Below, piece by piece: positions 16,561 to 24,886 of a DNA stretch of 64,000 nt. The stretch comes from JBDOQU01 sp039839375 (GTDB taxonomy: Bacteria; Pseudomonadota; Alphaproteobacteria; DSM-16000; Inquilinaceae). A program made the position numbers and the translations under genes. Location: the NCBI RefSeq assembly GCF_039839375.1, contig NZ_JBDOQU010000019.1, positions 18,220 to 82,219 on the forward strand, written 5' to 3'. The number at the start of each line of letters is the position of its first letter. Within the stretch, counting starts at the first letter, position 1. The notes below the pieces were generated by a model. That model saw only the letters and a list, made by a program, of their open reading frames with translations, did not search any database and was not told the DNA's origin.

Positions 16561-18123
16561 ATGTCGATCAATGCGATCGGTAGTCATTTTGACGATGATC
16601 CTCCTGCCGCTCCGCTGGCGGGGCGGGCGGTCGGGCGGGTGCTGCCGCTGGGCCTGGGACTTTTTCTGGCCGTCGCCATCTGCCTTCTGGGATATGTCTT
16701 TTTTGCCCGAGGCCCCTGGGTCGACGAATTCTATTCCCTCTACGCGACCGATCCCGCGCGCAGCCTCCGGGAAGCGTTCGCGGAGGTCTTCCTCTTCGAC
16801 AATCATCCGCCGCTCTACAATCTCGCCTTCTGGGCGATGCGCCGGATCGGCGATTTCTCGCTGGAGACCGCGCGGCTGTTCAATCTCGGCGCGCTGGCCG
16901 TCTTCCTGGCCTATTGGTGGTCCCGCTGGCGCGCCTGGCCGTCCCACCGGACAACGCTGGCGATATTCCTCGTCCTCTTCCTCTCATCGTCCCAGGTGAT
17001 CGATGAGATCGCGGATTTCCGGACCTATTTCATCCTGCTGATGGTCGGCGGCGCGATGGCGCTTTCGCTGCGTGGAATGCTCGACCTCCCCGCCGGAAGG
17101 TTGAGCCGCGTCGATGTCGCAATCTTCCTGGTCACGGTCTTCCTTGCCGCGAACCTTCACTATTTCGGGACGCTCTATTCCTTCTTCCTCGTCGGCTTCT
17201 CCCTGCTGGCCCTGCTGTCGGCGCGGCGCTACGCCCTGATGCTGGTCGTCGGCGGCGGCTCGCTCCTCGCGGCCGCGCCGGCGGCGCTCTTCCTTCTCCT
17301 GCAGCTCGACGTGATCGCCGACCGGTCGGGCGGCGCCTTCTGGATCAATGATGGGCCGCTCAAGACGGCCGAGACGCTGGTGCTGTCCCAGGTGACGCAG
17401 AGCGGCGCGAACGTGGTCGCCGGCCTCTGCGCCATCCTCGCCCTCATTCTGATCGCGCGCCGTGCGGGATCTATCGGCCGTATGGTTTCGGAGATCGGAG
17501 TTTCGACTCTCGTCCTTGCGGCGGCGGTCGTCGCCTTCCTGCTCACGCTCTTCCTCGTCAGCCTCCATACGCCGGTCGTGATGCCGCGATACCTCGTGCC
17601 CGCCTCGGCCGCGACCTGTCTGGTGATCGCGACGCTGGCGGGACCCATGGCGAGCCGCCGGCCGGTGATCCTCATCGCGATCGTCGTGAACGCCCTGGCC
17701 TATCTGGCCTTCGGCGTCGCCAAGGCCCAGCCGGACCTTCCGCGTTGGGACGCCAGCGCCTCCCTCGCCCAGGAGGCGGCGCGGGAATGCCCGACGCGTC
17801 CCGTCTATGGCGTGCTGAGGCCGGGAACCCGTGAGGAGTTGGCGCGCTTCGGCGGCATGGTGGACACCAACGGCGTCTTCCGGCTGGCCTATGCGGAGAT
17901 GGCAAGCCGCCGCGGCTTCCAGGTGACGATGCTGCATCCGGCATCCGGGGCGCCGCCGCTGGATCCGGAATGCGGCGCGGCGTTCTGGTTCGAACATGTC
18001 GACCTGCTGCTCGATAACCCGGTTCAGGACTGGTTCGCCAGGTTCAAACTGGACCTCCCCGCCTCATGGAATCTCGACCTCCGCCGAGGGATATCCGGCG
18101 GGGTCGTCGTGGCTTCGCCTTAA
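16561..18123 (+). CDS. GT-C fold membrane glycosyltransferase (ArnT/GT39-like)
   Basis: A 520-residue multi-spanning protein with about ten membrane helices in its first 370 residues and a soluble periplasmic tail (about 380-520). The first external loop carries WVDEFYSLY (Asp55-Glu56) and FDNHPPLY (His82), the acidic plus HPP arrangement of polyprenyl-phosphate-sugar-dependent GT-C enzymes such as ArnT and protein mannosyltransferases. These use lipid-linked sugar donors on the periplasmic face. Next to a DPA synthesis operon, it is a good candidate arabinosyltransferase. It has its own 196-bp upstream gap and is followed by the small SMR-type gene. Confidence 0.82.
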   Translation: MSINAIGSHFDDDPPAAPLAGRAVGRVLPLGLGLFLAVAICLLGYVFFARGPWVDEFYSLYATDPARSLREAFAEVFLFDNHPPLYNLAFWAMRRIGDFSLETARLFNLGALAVFLAYWWSRWRAWPSHRTTLAIFLVLFLSSSQVIDEIADFRTYFILLMVGGAMALSLRGMLDLPAGRLSRVDVAIFLVTVFLAANLHYFGTLYSFFLVGFSLLALLSARRYALMLVVGGGSLLAAAPAALFLLLQLDVIADRSGGAFWINDGPLKTAETLVLSQVTQSGANVVAGLCAILALILIARRAGSIGRMVSEIGVSTLVLAAAVVAFLLTLFLVSLHTPVVMPRYLVPASAATCLVIATLAGPMASRRPVILIAIVVNALAYLAFGVAKAQPDLPRWDASASLAQEAARECPTRPVYGVLRPGTREELARFGGMVDTNGVFRLAYAEMASRRGFQVTMLHPASGAPPLDPECGAAFWFEHVDLLLDNPVQDWFARFKLDLPASWNLDLRRGISGGVVVASP

Positions 18124-18226
18124 GCCGTCCTCGAAAATGCCTTCAATGCCCGACAAATTCGCCCGTCACGCCCATCGGGCCGCCGGCCCTGTCCACACCC
18201 TTGCCCCGGAACCGAGGCCAGCCCCG

Positions 18227-18604
18227 ATGCAAGCTTATGCGCTATCCCTGATACTCATCCTGTTCACCGTCAGCACGAACGCGGCGGCGCAAATCCTGCT
18301 GAAATACGGGATGACTGCCGTCGGCCCGCTGGATTTCGGCGGCGGGCGGGTGATCTCCCAAGCCTTCGGAATCCTTTTCCAGCCCTGGGTGTTCCTCGGC
18401 CTCTGCACTTTCGTGATCAGCATGACCTCCCATCTGGTCGTGCTGTCGCGGGTCGATCTCAGCTTCGCCTATCCGTTCCTGTCCCTCGCCTACATCATGG
18501 TCGCCGCCTATTCCTTCTTCATCTTCGGCGAGGATGTGACGGGGATCCGCCTTGTCGGCTACGGCCTGATCTGCGCCGGCACCGTCTGCATCGCGTTCAG
18601 CTGA
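18227..18604 (+). CDS. Small SMR/EamA-like protein, putative lipid-linked sugar flippase
   Basis: A 125-residue protein with four hydrophobic helices. The first contains NAAAQILLKYGM (about residues 18-29), resembling ArnE/ArnF and other half-size EamA transporters. I chose the ATG at 18227, which puts the first helix at the N-terminus and has GAGG about 10 bases upstream; an in-frame ATG at 18137 would add about 30 polar residues. It lies between the GT-C glycosyltransferase and an extended SDR. By analogy with ArnEF it could flip polyprenyl-phosphate-arabinose across the inner membrane. Mycobacteria use an unrelated GtrA-type protein near their DPA genes, so this is inference. Confidence 0.7.
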   Translation: MQAYALSLILILFTVSTNAAAQILLKYGMTAVGPLDFGGGRVISQAFGILFQPWVFLGLCTFVISMTSHLVVLSRVDLSFAYPFLSLAYIMVAAYSFFIFGEDVTGIRLVGYGLICAGTVCIAFS

Positions 18605-18641
18605 CGCGCCGTCTGCGCAACCCCATTCAGAGGAAGATCGA

Positions 18642-19652
18642 ATGAAGCACATCATCATCGGCGGCAACGGCTTCGTCGGCCGCCACCTGGCCCACGACCT
18701 TTCCGCACTGGGGGAGGAGGTCATCGTCGCCGATATCGAACGCAGCGACCTCGCGGTCTATGACAAGGTCCGCCACATCGCCATCGATGTGCGCGACCGC
18801 GCGACGCTGGACCGGATTCCGCTCGATTCCGACGATCTTGTCTACAACCTCTCCGCCAAGATGCTCAGCCCCATCCAGGTGCGGGCGAAGCGCTACGATT
18901 TCTTCTGGCCGGTCAACTTCCACGGCGTTGAGAACATCCTGGACTGGATGGCCTCGCATGACGCCCGGAAATACGTCCAGTACACCACCGACATGGTCTA
19001 TGGGCACAACACCGACCTTTACACCACCGAGGACGCGCCGCGGAATCCGCTGGGAGAATACGGCAAGTCCAAGCTGGCGACCGAGCTTCTGTGCGAGGAA
19101 TGGCGCACGCGCGGCATGAACGTCTCGATCTTCCGGCCGCGCCTGATCATCGGGCCCGGCCGGCTCGGCATATTGGTCAAGCTGTTCAAGCTGATCGACC
19201 GCAACTTGCCCGTGCCGATGATCGGCTCCGGGGCCAACCCCTATCAGTTCATCTCCGTCTATGACTGCTCCTCCGCCTGCATCGCGGCGTGGCGGCACGG
19301 CGTGCCCAACGGGACCTACAATCTGGGCTCGGAGGACCCGCCGCCGGTGAAGAAGCTGCTGGGCGATCTGATCAAGGAAGCGGGCAGCAGGTCCGTGCTG
19401 GTTCCGACCCCCGCGCCGCTGGTCAAGGCGACGCTGGCCCTGATGGACCGGGCGAACGTCCCGCTGATGGATCCCGAACAGTACCTGATCGCCGATGAGA
19501 CCTGCATCCGCAGCATCGAGGCCGCGAAGCGCGACCTGGACTGGACCCCGCGCGACCGCGACCAGGACATGCTGAACAAGGCCTACCGCGAATACCGCAT
19601 GCTTTCGGAACGCGACGGCCGCTCCCCCTCATCGGCCTCCCACGCCGCCTAG
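18642..19652 (+). CDS. Extended SDR, NAD-dependent epimerase/dehydratase
   Basis: A 336-residue extended short-chain dehydrogenase. GGNGFVG (residues 7-13) is the nucleotide-binding motif and EYGKSK holds the catalytic Tyr/Lys; the C-terminal substrate half is full length. The ATG at 18642 follows AGAGGAAG 7-8 bases upstream. It comes 37 bp after the SMR-type gene and is probably co-transcribed with the GT-C gene. It may act on a nucleotide sugar or on a lipid-linked sugar, but the family is too broad to name a substrate. Confidence 0.85.
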   Translation: MKHIIIGGNGFVGRHLAHDLSALGEEVIVADIERSDLAVYDKVRHIAIDVRDRATLDRIPLDSDDLVYNLSAKMLSPIQVRAKRYDFFWPVNFHGVENILDWMASHDARKYVQYTTDMVYGHNTDLYTTEDAPRNPLGEYGKSKLATELLCEEWRTRGMNVSIFRPRLIIGPGRLGILVKLFKLIDRNLPVPMIGSGANPYQFISVYDCSSACIAAWRHGVPNGTYNLGSEDPPPVKKLLGDLIKEAGSRSVLVPTPAPLVKATLALMDRANVPLMDPEQYLIADETCIRSIEAAKRDLDWTPRDRDQDMLNKAYREYRMLSERDGRSPSSASHAA

Positions 19653-19660
19653 GGACCCGC

Positions 19661-19686
19661 GGAACCGCTGCCGGTTGTTCCCTGTT
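19661..19686 (+). promoter_or_regulatory. Candidate ECF (EcfG-type) promoter before the FUSC gene
   Basis: GGAAC (19661-19665), 17 bases, then TGTT (19683-19686), 58 bp before the ATG of the FUSC-family gene. It has the same form as the elements in the 31.6-40.4 kb stress island but lies well away from it, so a chance match is possible. Confidence 0.35.
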
Positions 19687-19744
19687 CGAACGATGTGACC
19701 CTTCCGGGATCACGCTCCCCTGACTGGATGGCGGTGGTTTATTG

Positions 19745-20818
19745 ATGGATTGTCGGCACGCGTTCTATCGCCACGGCGGGCCGTCGCGATTTTCTATCCA
19801 GGCCGCCGTGGCCGCCCTGACCGCCTACGGGCTCACCCTGCTTACCGGGGTAGAAAACGTGTCGTGGGCGGTGTTCGCGGCGCTGTTCGTCGTCCATGTC
19901 AGCGTGGGCGGTACGCTGGAGGCGGCGGTTGGCCGACTCGTCGGAGGCTTCATCGGCCTGCTTCTCGGCCTGACGTGCCTGTTCACGATCGGAAGCGGGG
20001 AATGGCGGACGCCCCTGTCGCTGATTGTCGCGGTCGGGACCATGAGCTTCATCGCCGGCTGCAGGCCGGGCCTCAGCTATGGTCTGGTCACGACCGCGAT
20101 CCTGATCCTGGCTCCCGGATTTGAAATCGTGGAAGGCGCATTGCTGAAAGGCGCCGCCATAGCGATCGGCACGCTGGCGGGAAGCGCGGCCGCAACGCTG
20201 ATCCTGCCAATGCCCGCGCGGCGCGGCGCGGCGCGGCATCTCGCCGAAGCGTTGCGAGGGTATGGAGAGCTTCTGGAAGCGATCCAGGAGACCTTCGTGC
20301 GCGGCGGCTGGACGGACCTGATTCCGCTCCACAACAAGATAGCGGACGAACTGGCGCAGGCGCGATCGATGGCCGGTCAGTCCCTCACCTCCTGGTTTTC
20401 CGGGAACAGGGACGACAAGGAAGGTAGCCCGCTTTCGCTGGTCGGGAAGGTGGAGCGCATCTGGTACACGCTCGCCATCCTGGATCGGTTGAGCGGCCGC
20501 GGCTTTCCCGCGCAGGCGGACCTGCTTCTGGAGCCAAGCGAAGAGGCGACCCATGCCTATCGCGATTATTTTCGGAAGCTCGCCGACAGCCTTGACGATT
20601 CTGGAAAGCGCCCGTCCATGAATGCTCTCCGCCAGGTCCGGGACCGTCTGCTGGGGGAGTTGGATCACCTGCGTCGTGAGAACCGGACCTCCGACCTGCC
20701 GCGCAAGGACATGGAACGGATATTCGTCTTGGGCTTCGCCTGGCAGCAGCTTTCCAACAGCGTCGAAAGCCTTGCGGGCGCGATGGACAGCGACGGCCGG
20801 TCAGATGGACGGGCTTGA
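19745..20818 (+). CDS. FUSC-family inner-membrane protein
   Basis: A 357-residue protein with about six hydrophobic helices within the first 165 residues and a soluble, largely helical C-terminal half. The helices have the glycine-rich pattern of the fusaric acid resistance (FUSC)/aromatic acid exporter family, for example AAVGRLVGGFIGLLLG. Full-size members have two such halves; this is a half-length form. I use the ATG at 19745, not the TTG just before it. The last 18 bp overlap the end of the convergent UDP-xylose-synthase-like gene. The substrate is unknown. Confidence 0.75.
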   Translation: MDCRHAFYRHGGPSRFSIQAAVAALTAYGLTLLTGVENVSWAVFAALFVVHVSVGGTLEAAVGRLVGGFIGLLLGLTCLFTIGSGEWRTPLSLIVAVGTMSFIAGCRPGLSYGLVTTAILILAPGFEIVEGALLKGAAIAIGTLAGSAAATLILPMPARRGAARHLAEALRGYGELLEAIQETFVRGGWTDLIPLHNKIADELAQARSMAGQSLTSWFSGNRDDKEGSPLSLVGKVERIWYTLAILDRLSGRGFPAQADLLLEPSEEATHAYRDYFRKLADSLDDSGKRPSMNALRQVRDRLLGELDHLRRENRTSDLPRKDMERIFVLGFAWQQLSNSVESLAGAMDSDGRSDGRA

Positions 20819-21868
20819 AGCCTCCAGCCGGGTGGCGGCGCCGTTCTGAAGCACCGGCGCTTCGGCGATCCGCACCTTCTCCCCCATGATCGCGGCGCGG
20901 GCGGGCGGGCGCTCCGGCATCGTCTCCTGGAACCAGCGCACGGTCCGGGACAGCCCGACATGCAGCGGGACGGTCGCGGACCAGTTCAGGAGTTGACGGG
21001 CCAGGCTGGTGTCCGGCTTCCTGCGGCGGGGATCGTCCGCCGGCAGGGGAAGGTTTATGCAGCGCGACCGGGATCCGGTGGCCTTCAGCACACGCCGCAC
21101 CAGGTCGGCGACAGTGATCTCCGTAGGATTGCCCAGATTGACCGGCCCCGGCGCCTCGCCCTCATATTCCATCAGCGCCTTCAGCCCGCGCACCAGATCG
21201 TCGACATAGCAGAAGGACCGCGTCTGCTGGCCGTCGCCGTAAAGCGTGATGTCCCTTCCGGAAAGGGCCTGGGTGATGACGTTGGAGATCACCCGCCCGT
21301 CATCGGCGCGCATGCGCGGGCCGTAGGTGTTGAATATCCGCGCGACCCGGACATCCGCCCGCCCGGCCCGGCGATAGTCGAAGCACAGCGCTTCCGCCGC
21401 CCGTTTGCCTTCGTCGTAGCAGGCGCGCGGGCCGGTGGGATTGACGTTGCCGAAATACCGCTCCGTCTGGGGGTGGACCTCGGGGTCGCCGTAGATCTCG
21501 CTGGTCGATGCCTGGACGAAGCGGGCCCCGGTGTCGGCCGCCAGCGCCAGCAGGTTCCGTGTCCCGACGACGCTTGTCATCATGGTGTGGATCGGGTCGG
21601 CCTGGTAGTGGGGCGGCGAGGCCGCGCAGGCCAGGTTGAAAATCCAGTCCGGCCGGACCGAGGTTGGCAGCGGCTCGATCACGTCGGCGTGGATCGTCTG
21701 CAATCGCGGCTCGTTCCGATGTCGGTCCAGATTCTCCATCCGGCCGGTCCGGAAATTGTCGATGCAGATGATTTGCGCGCCGGTCTCCAGCAGCGCGTCG
21801 CACAAATGGGAGCCGATGAAGCCGGCGCCGCCGGCCACCAGGATGCGGGATTGTCTGCCGTTTTTCAT
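20801..21868 (-). CDS. UDP-glucuronate decarboxylase (UDP-xylose synthase)-like SDR
   Basis: A 355-residue extended SDR. GGAGFIG (residues about 14-20) binds NAD, and CYDEGKRAAE contains the Tyr/Lys pair in the form typical of UDP-glucuronate decarboxylases, which make UDP-xylose. Other family segments are STSEIYGDPEVHPQ and NTYGPRM. The ATG at 21868 overlaps the methyltransferase stop (ATGA) and lies just behind a GAGGAG sequence. It is the last gene of the 20.8-31.5 kb operon and would supply a pentose donor to the glycosyltransferases upstream. A related nucleotide-sugar epimerase function cannot be excluded. Confidence 0.85.
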   Translation of the reverse strand: MKNGRQSRILVAGGAGFIGSHLCDALLETGAQIICIDNFRTGRMENLDRHRNEPRLQTIHADVIEPLPTSVRPDWIFNLACAASPPHYQADPIHTMMTSVVGTRNLLALAADTGARFVQASTSEIYGDPEVHPQTERYFGNVNPTGPRACYDEGKRAAEALCFDYRRAGRADVRVARIFNTYGPRMRADDGRVISNVITQALSGRDITLYGDGQQTRSFCYVDDLVRGLKALMEYEGEAPGPVNLGNPTEITVADLVRRVLKATGSRSRCINLPLPADDPRRRKPDTSLARQLLNWSATVPLHVGLSRTVRWFQETMPERPPARAAIMGEKVRIAEAPVLQNGAATRLEASSPSI

Positions 21869-22659
21869 TCCTGAAACTCCTCGATTTTCCGCAGACGACA
21901 CGCCGCCGGAAGGGCTTCGTCCAGAGAAGCGCCGGCCTGGGCGGGCAGGCCTCCCTCCGCCGGCACGCAGACGTAGAATTCGTGCGCCGGGCGGGACAGG
22001 ACCCGGAAGCCGGCGCTGCGCAGCATCGCTTCCGCCGCGGCGGCGTTCGGCGCCCACCAGTTGGTCGGGTCGTCGGCGAAGGTGGTTTCGATGAAGGCCA
22101 GATGCGGCCAGTCGGGCCGCGCCAGCCGGTCCCGGCTGTCGAAATCGGCCGGCGCCTCCGGCTCGTGCGGCCCGTCATCCTCCCCGAAGGTCAGGGTCTG
22201 GAAGATCAGCAACCCGGGGCGGAGGCTGGAAAGCATGTCCAGCGCCAGCAGCGGATAGCGGAGGTGATAGAGCACCCCCATGAACAGGATGACGTCGAAC
22301 CGTCCCGGAAGGTCCGCCAACTGGTAGACCGACCGTTGCTCGAACGTGACGTTGCCGATATCCAGGATTTCCGCCGCCCACCGGGCCTGCCGGAGATAGC
22401 GGGCATCGAAATCGATGCCCAGCACCTCGGCCCCGCGCTGGGCCATGGCGAAACTGTAGAAGCCCGCATTGCAGCCGATGTCCAGTGCCCGCATCCCGCG
22501 CATGTCCTCCGGCAGCTCGTCGCATATCTGCCGCCATTTGAAGGCTGGGAAATCGCCGAACCTGTGACCCGGGGCGGTCTCGACGCCGCCGGGAAGGTGC
22601 AGGTTGTGGAACCAGGGACCAAGGGCCGCGACCTGTTCGCCCAGCCTTTCGGTATCCAT
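21865..22659 (-). CDS. SAM-dependent methyltransferase of the saccharide cluster
   Basis: A 264-residue class I methyltransferase. The SAM-binding motif is ALDIGCNAGFYSFAMA (about residues 58-73), and the acidic loop and FMGVLYHLRYP segment follow as in small-molecule or sugar methyltransferases. The opening GPWFHNLHLPGG is distinctive, and I recall it from a family found in oligosaccharide clusters, though I cannot check that here. I chose the ATG at 22659, with AGAGG 7 bases before it; an ATG at 22674 is also possible. It is coupled to the UDP-xylose-synthase-like gene by a 4-bp overlap. Confidence 0.8.
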   Translation of the reverse strand: MDTERLGEQVAALGPWFHNLHLPGGVETAPGHRFGDFPAFKWRQICDELPEDMRGMRALDIGCNAGFYSFAMAQRGAEVLGIDFDARYLRQARWAAEILDIGNVTFEQRSVYQLADLPGRFDVILFMGVLYHLRYPLLALDMLSSLRPGLLIFQTLTFGEDDGPHEPEAPADFDSRDRLARPDWPHLAFIETTFADDPTNWWAPNAAAAEAMLRSAGFRVLSRPAHEFYVCVPAEGGLPAQAGASLDEALPAACRLRKIEEFQE

Positions 22660-22675
22660 TCGCGAACCTCTCATC

Positions 22676-23794
22676 CTATGCTTCCTCGAGCGCCCTGGGC
22701 CGCTCCGACGGGTTCTTCTCCGCCGCCGCTTCGGACAGCAGCTCCTCCAGCTCCGCGGCGCGACGGTCGGCGGTGTGCTGGGCCAGGACCCTTCGCCGGG
22801 CCGCCTCCGCGATCCGCCCCCGCTCCGCGTCCGCAAGATCCAGGGTCGCAAGCACATCGGCCGCCGACCGGGCGATCCTGATCTCCTGCCCGTCGATGAA
22901 GAATTCGTCCAGCCCCTCCCAATGATCGGAGATGATGGGCGTCCCGCAGGCGGCCGCCTCGAACAGCCTCACGCTTGGGCTGTAACCGCTCCTGATCATG
23001 TCCGCGCGGGTGACGTTCAGCGTCCAGCGGAGGGCGGAATAGAAATCGGCGTGCCTGTCCGGCGGCACGTGGTCGATACGCTGCACATTCTCCGGCCAGT
23101 CGATGTCGTCGGGATATTGGGGGCCGGCGACCACGAAGCGAAGATCGGGCCGCCGGCGCGCCGGCTCCAGCAGCAGTTCCTCCAGCGGCGGCTGGCGGTC
23201 GGCGCTGTAGGTCCCCAGATAGCCCAAATCCCAGCGCCTTGGCCCGTCCAGAGGGCGGTAGTGCTGCGGATCGACCGCGCAATGGAGCGCCCTTGCCCTC
23301 GCCGCACCCAACTCGTCCTCTATGAAGGAGAGAAGGGGGCCGCTGGTGAAGGACAAATAGAGATCAAAGCCTCCCGCCACGTCGCGGGCAAGATAGTCGC
23401 AATCGCCGGCCAGGATGCCGGCCACCGTGACCGGCGTGTCGATATCGTAGAGGGCGGTCACGCCGGTCGCGGTCGTCTGCACGATGCGCGCGGCGGCGAT
23501 GCCGTCCGGCACGTAGGAGCCCAGGATCACCGCGTCGGCGTCGGCCAGCGCGCCGGTGAACTTCGTCCGCAGATCCTCGACATGGTCGTAGAGGTGCAGC
23601 CGGCAGAAATCCGGGTCGGGCAGGTCGCGGTTGGCCGCGTACCACGGCATGTCCCTTTCCAGGAAGGTAATGTCGTGTCCCCTTGCGTGGAGCGCGCGCA
23701 GAAGCGACCGGTAGGTCGTGGCATGCCCGTTCCCCCAGGAGGAGGTAAGGCTTAAGCCCACGAAGACGAGGCGGAGGGGGCGTTGCGGAATCAT
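22676..23794 (-). CDS. CgeB-like glycosyltransferase, copy 1
   Basis: A 372-residue GT-B type glycosyltransferase resembling the CgeB spore-coat family. It opens with a Rossmann strand and the loop GLSLTSSWGNGHATTYRSLL, which the next two genes share in altered form. The C-terminal half has RLFEAAACGTPIISDHWEGL, the donor-sugar binding region with its acidic residue, as in family-1/4-type transferases. The ATG at 23794 overlaps the upstream stop by 4 bp; a GTG 9 bases earlier is less likely. It is one of three adjacent paralogues that probably add successive sugars to one glycan. Confidence 0.82.
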   Translation of the reverse strand: MIPQRPLRLVFVGLSLTSSWGNGHATTYRSLLRALHARGHDITFLERDMPWYAANRDLPDPDFCRLHLYDHVEDLRTKFTGALADADAVILGSYVPDGIAAARIVQTTATGVTALYDIDTPVTVAGILAGDCDYLARDVAGGFDLYLSFTSGPLLSFIEDELGAARARALHCAVDPQHYRPLDGPRRWDLGYLGTYSADRQPPLEELLLEPARRRPDLRFVVAGPQYPDDIDWPENVQRIDHVPPDRHADFYSALRWTLNVTRADMIRSGYSPSVRLFEAAACGTPIISDHWEGLDEFFIDGQEIRIARSAADVLATLDLADAERGRIAEAARRRVLAQHTADRRAAELEELLSEAAAEKNPSERPRALEEA

Positions 23795-24885
23795 GCCGGA
23801 CACCTTTCCCTTCGTTCAGCGAAACTATCCTTCAGCAGGCGGTCGAGCTGGCTTGCCCGCTGATGGTAGGTATGGTCCGACAGCACCCGCCGCCGCGCGC
23901 GTTCCCCGATCTCCGCCGCTTCACCCGGCGTCAGGGTCAAAAGGTGTTCCTCGACGTCCCGGCCGTCCCGCGCCACCAGGATCTCCATCTCCGGCTCCAG
24001 GAACAGTCCAAGCCCTTCCCAGGCGTCGGTGATGACGCAGGCCCCGGCGCCAGCCGCCTCGAAGACCCGCGTCGCGGGCGAATAGCCGATGGAGGCCATG
24101 GAATTCCGCGCGATGTTCAGCACCGCCAGTGGCGTCCGGTTGAAGGCGTTATGGTCACGGCTGAAGACATGCCCGACATGCCGGACGTTCGCCGGCAGGG
24201 CGGCGCTTTCCCATCCTGCCCCGCCCAGCAGGAAGGGCTGGTCGGGCGACCTCCGCGCCGGCTCTAGGAAGAAGCGTTCCACCCGTTCCTCACGGTCCGG
24301 CAGCCGATTGCCCAGGAACCCCAGATGGCCGGCGAAGCGGGGGTCGGGGACGACCGGATGGTGGGTGGCGGGGTCGACGGCATTGTAGATCGGCGCGCAC
24401 GACCGGGCGCCCAGCGCCCGGTAGGCCGCGACAACCGGCGGGCCGCCGCCATAAGTCAGGACCATATCCAGATGCGGCAGCGCCCGGCGCAGCGGATGAA
24501 GCGGCTGGTTCCCGATCTCTGCCAGCGTCGCCGGCGCGTCCACGTCCCAGAATATCCGCAGCGCGTCCTCGCGGGCCGCCGCTATCGCACCTTCCAGCAG
24601 TTCGTCGTCGAACACGCCGACGCCGCTGGCCTTGACGACGATGTCCGCCTCGGCCGCCCGGGCGATCACCCGGGCGACGCCGCCGGGGGTGTTCTCGTAG
24701 ACCACCACTTCCGCCCAGTCCGGCGGATCGATGTCCCGATGGGCCTGACGGTTGAAGGCGTCGGGTTCGAAGAAGACGATGTCGTGGCCAAGCCGCGCCA
24801 TGGCTTCCAGAAGGCCGCGATAATAGGTGGCGGCGCCGTTCCAGTAGGATGAAAGCAGGCTCGATCCGTAGAAGGCGATCCGCAT
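23791..24885 (-). CDS. CgeB-like glycosyltransferase, copy 2
   Basis: A 364-residue paralogue of the neighbouring genes. It opens MRIAFYGSSLLSSYWNGAAT and has TRVFEAAGAGACVITDAWEGL in the donor-binding region near residue 280. Full length, no signal peptide or membrane helix, so it should act in the cytoplasm. It starts 1 bp after the stop of copy 3 and overlaps the start of copy 1. The three copies are clearly diverged along their whole length, so they look like specialised enzymes rather than recent duplicates. Confidence 0.82.
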   Translation of the reverse strand: MRIAFYGSSLLSSYWNGAATYYRGLLEAMARLGHDIVFFEPDAFNRQAHRDIDPPDWAEVVVYENTPGGVARVIARAAEADIVVKASGVGVFDDELLEGAIAAAREDALRIFWDVDAPATLAEIGNQPLHPLRRALPHLDMVLTYGGGPPVVAAYRALGARSCAPIYNAVDPATHHPVVPDPRFAGHLGFLGNRLPDREERVERFFLEPARRSPDQPFLLGGAGWESAALPANVRHVGHVFSRDHNAFNRTPLAVLNIARNSMASIGYSPATRVFEAAGAGACVITDAWEGLGLFLEPEMEILVARDGRDVEEHLLTLTPGEAAEIGERARRRVLSDHTYHQRASQLDRLLKDSFAERRERCPA

Positions 24886-24886
24886 C

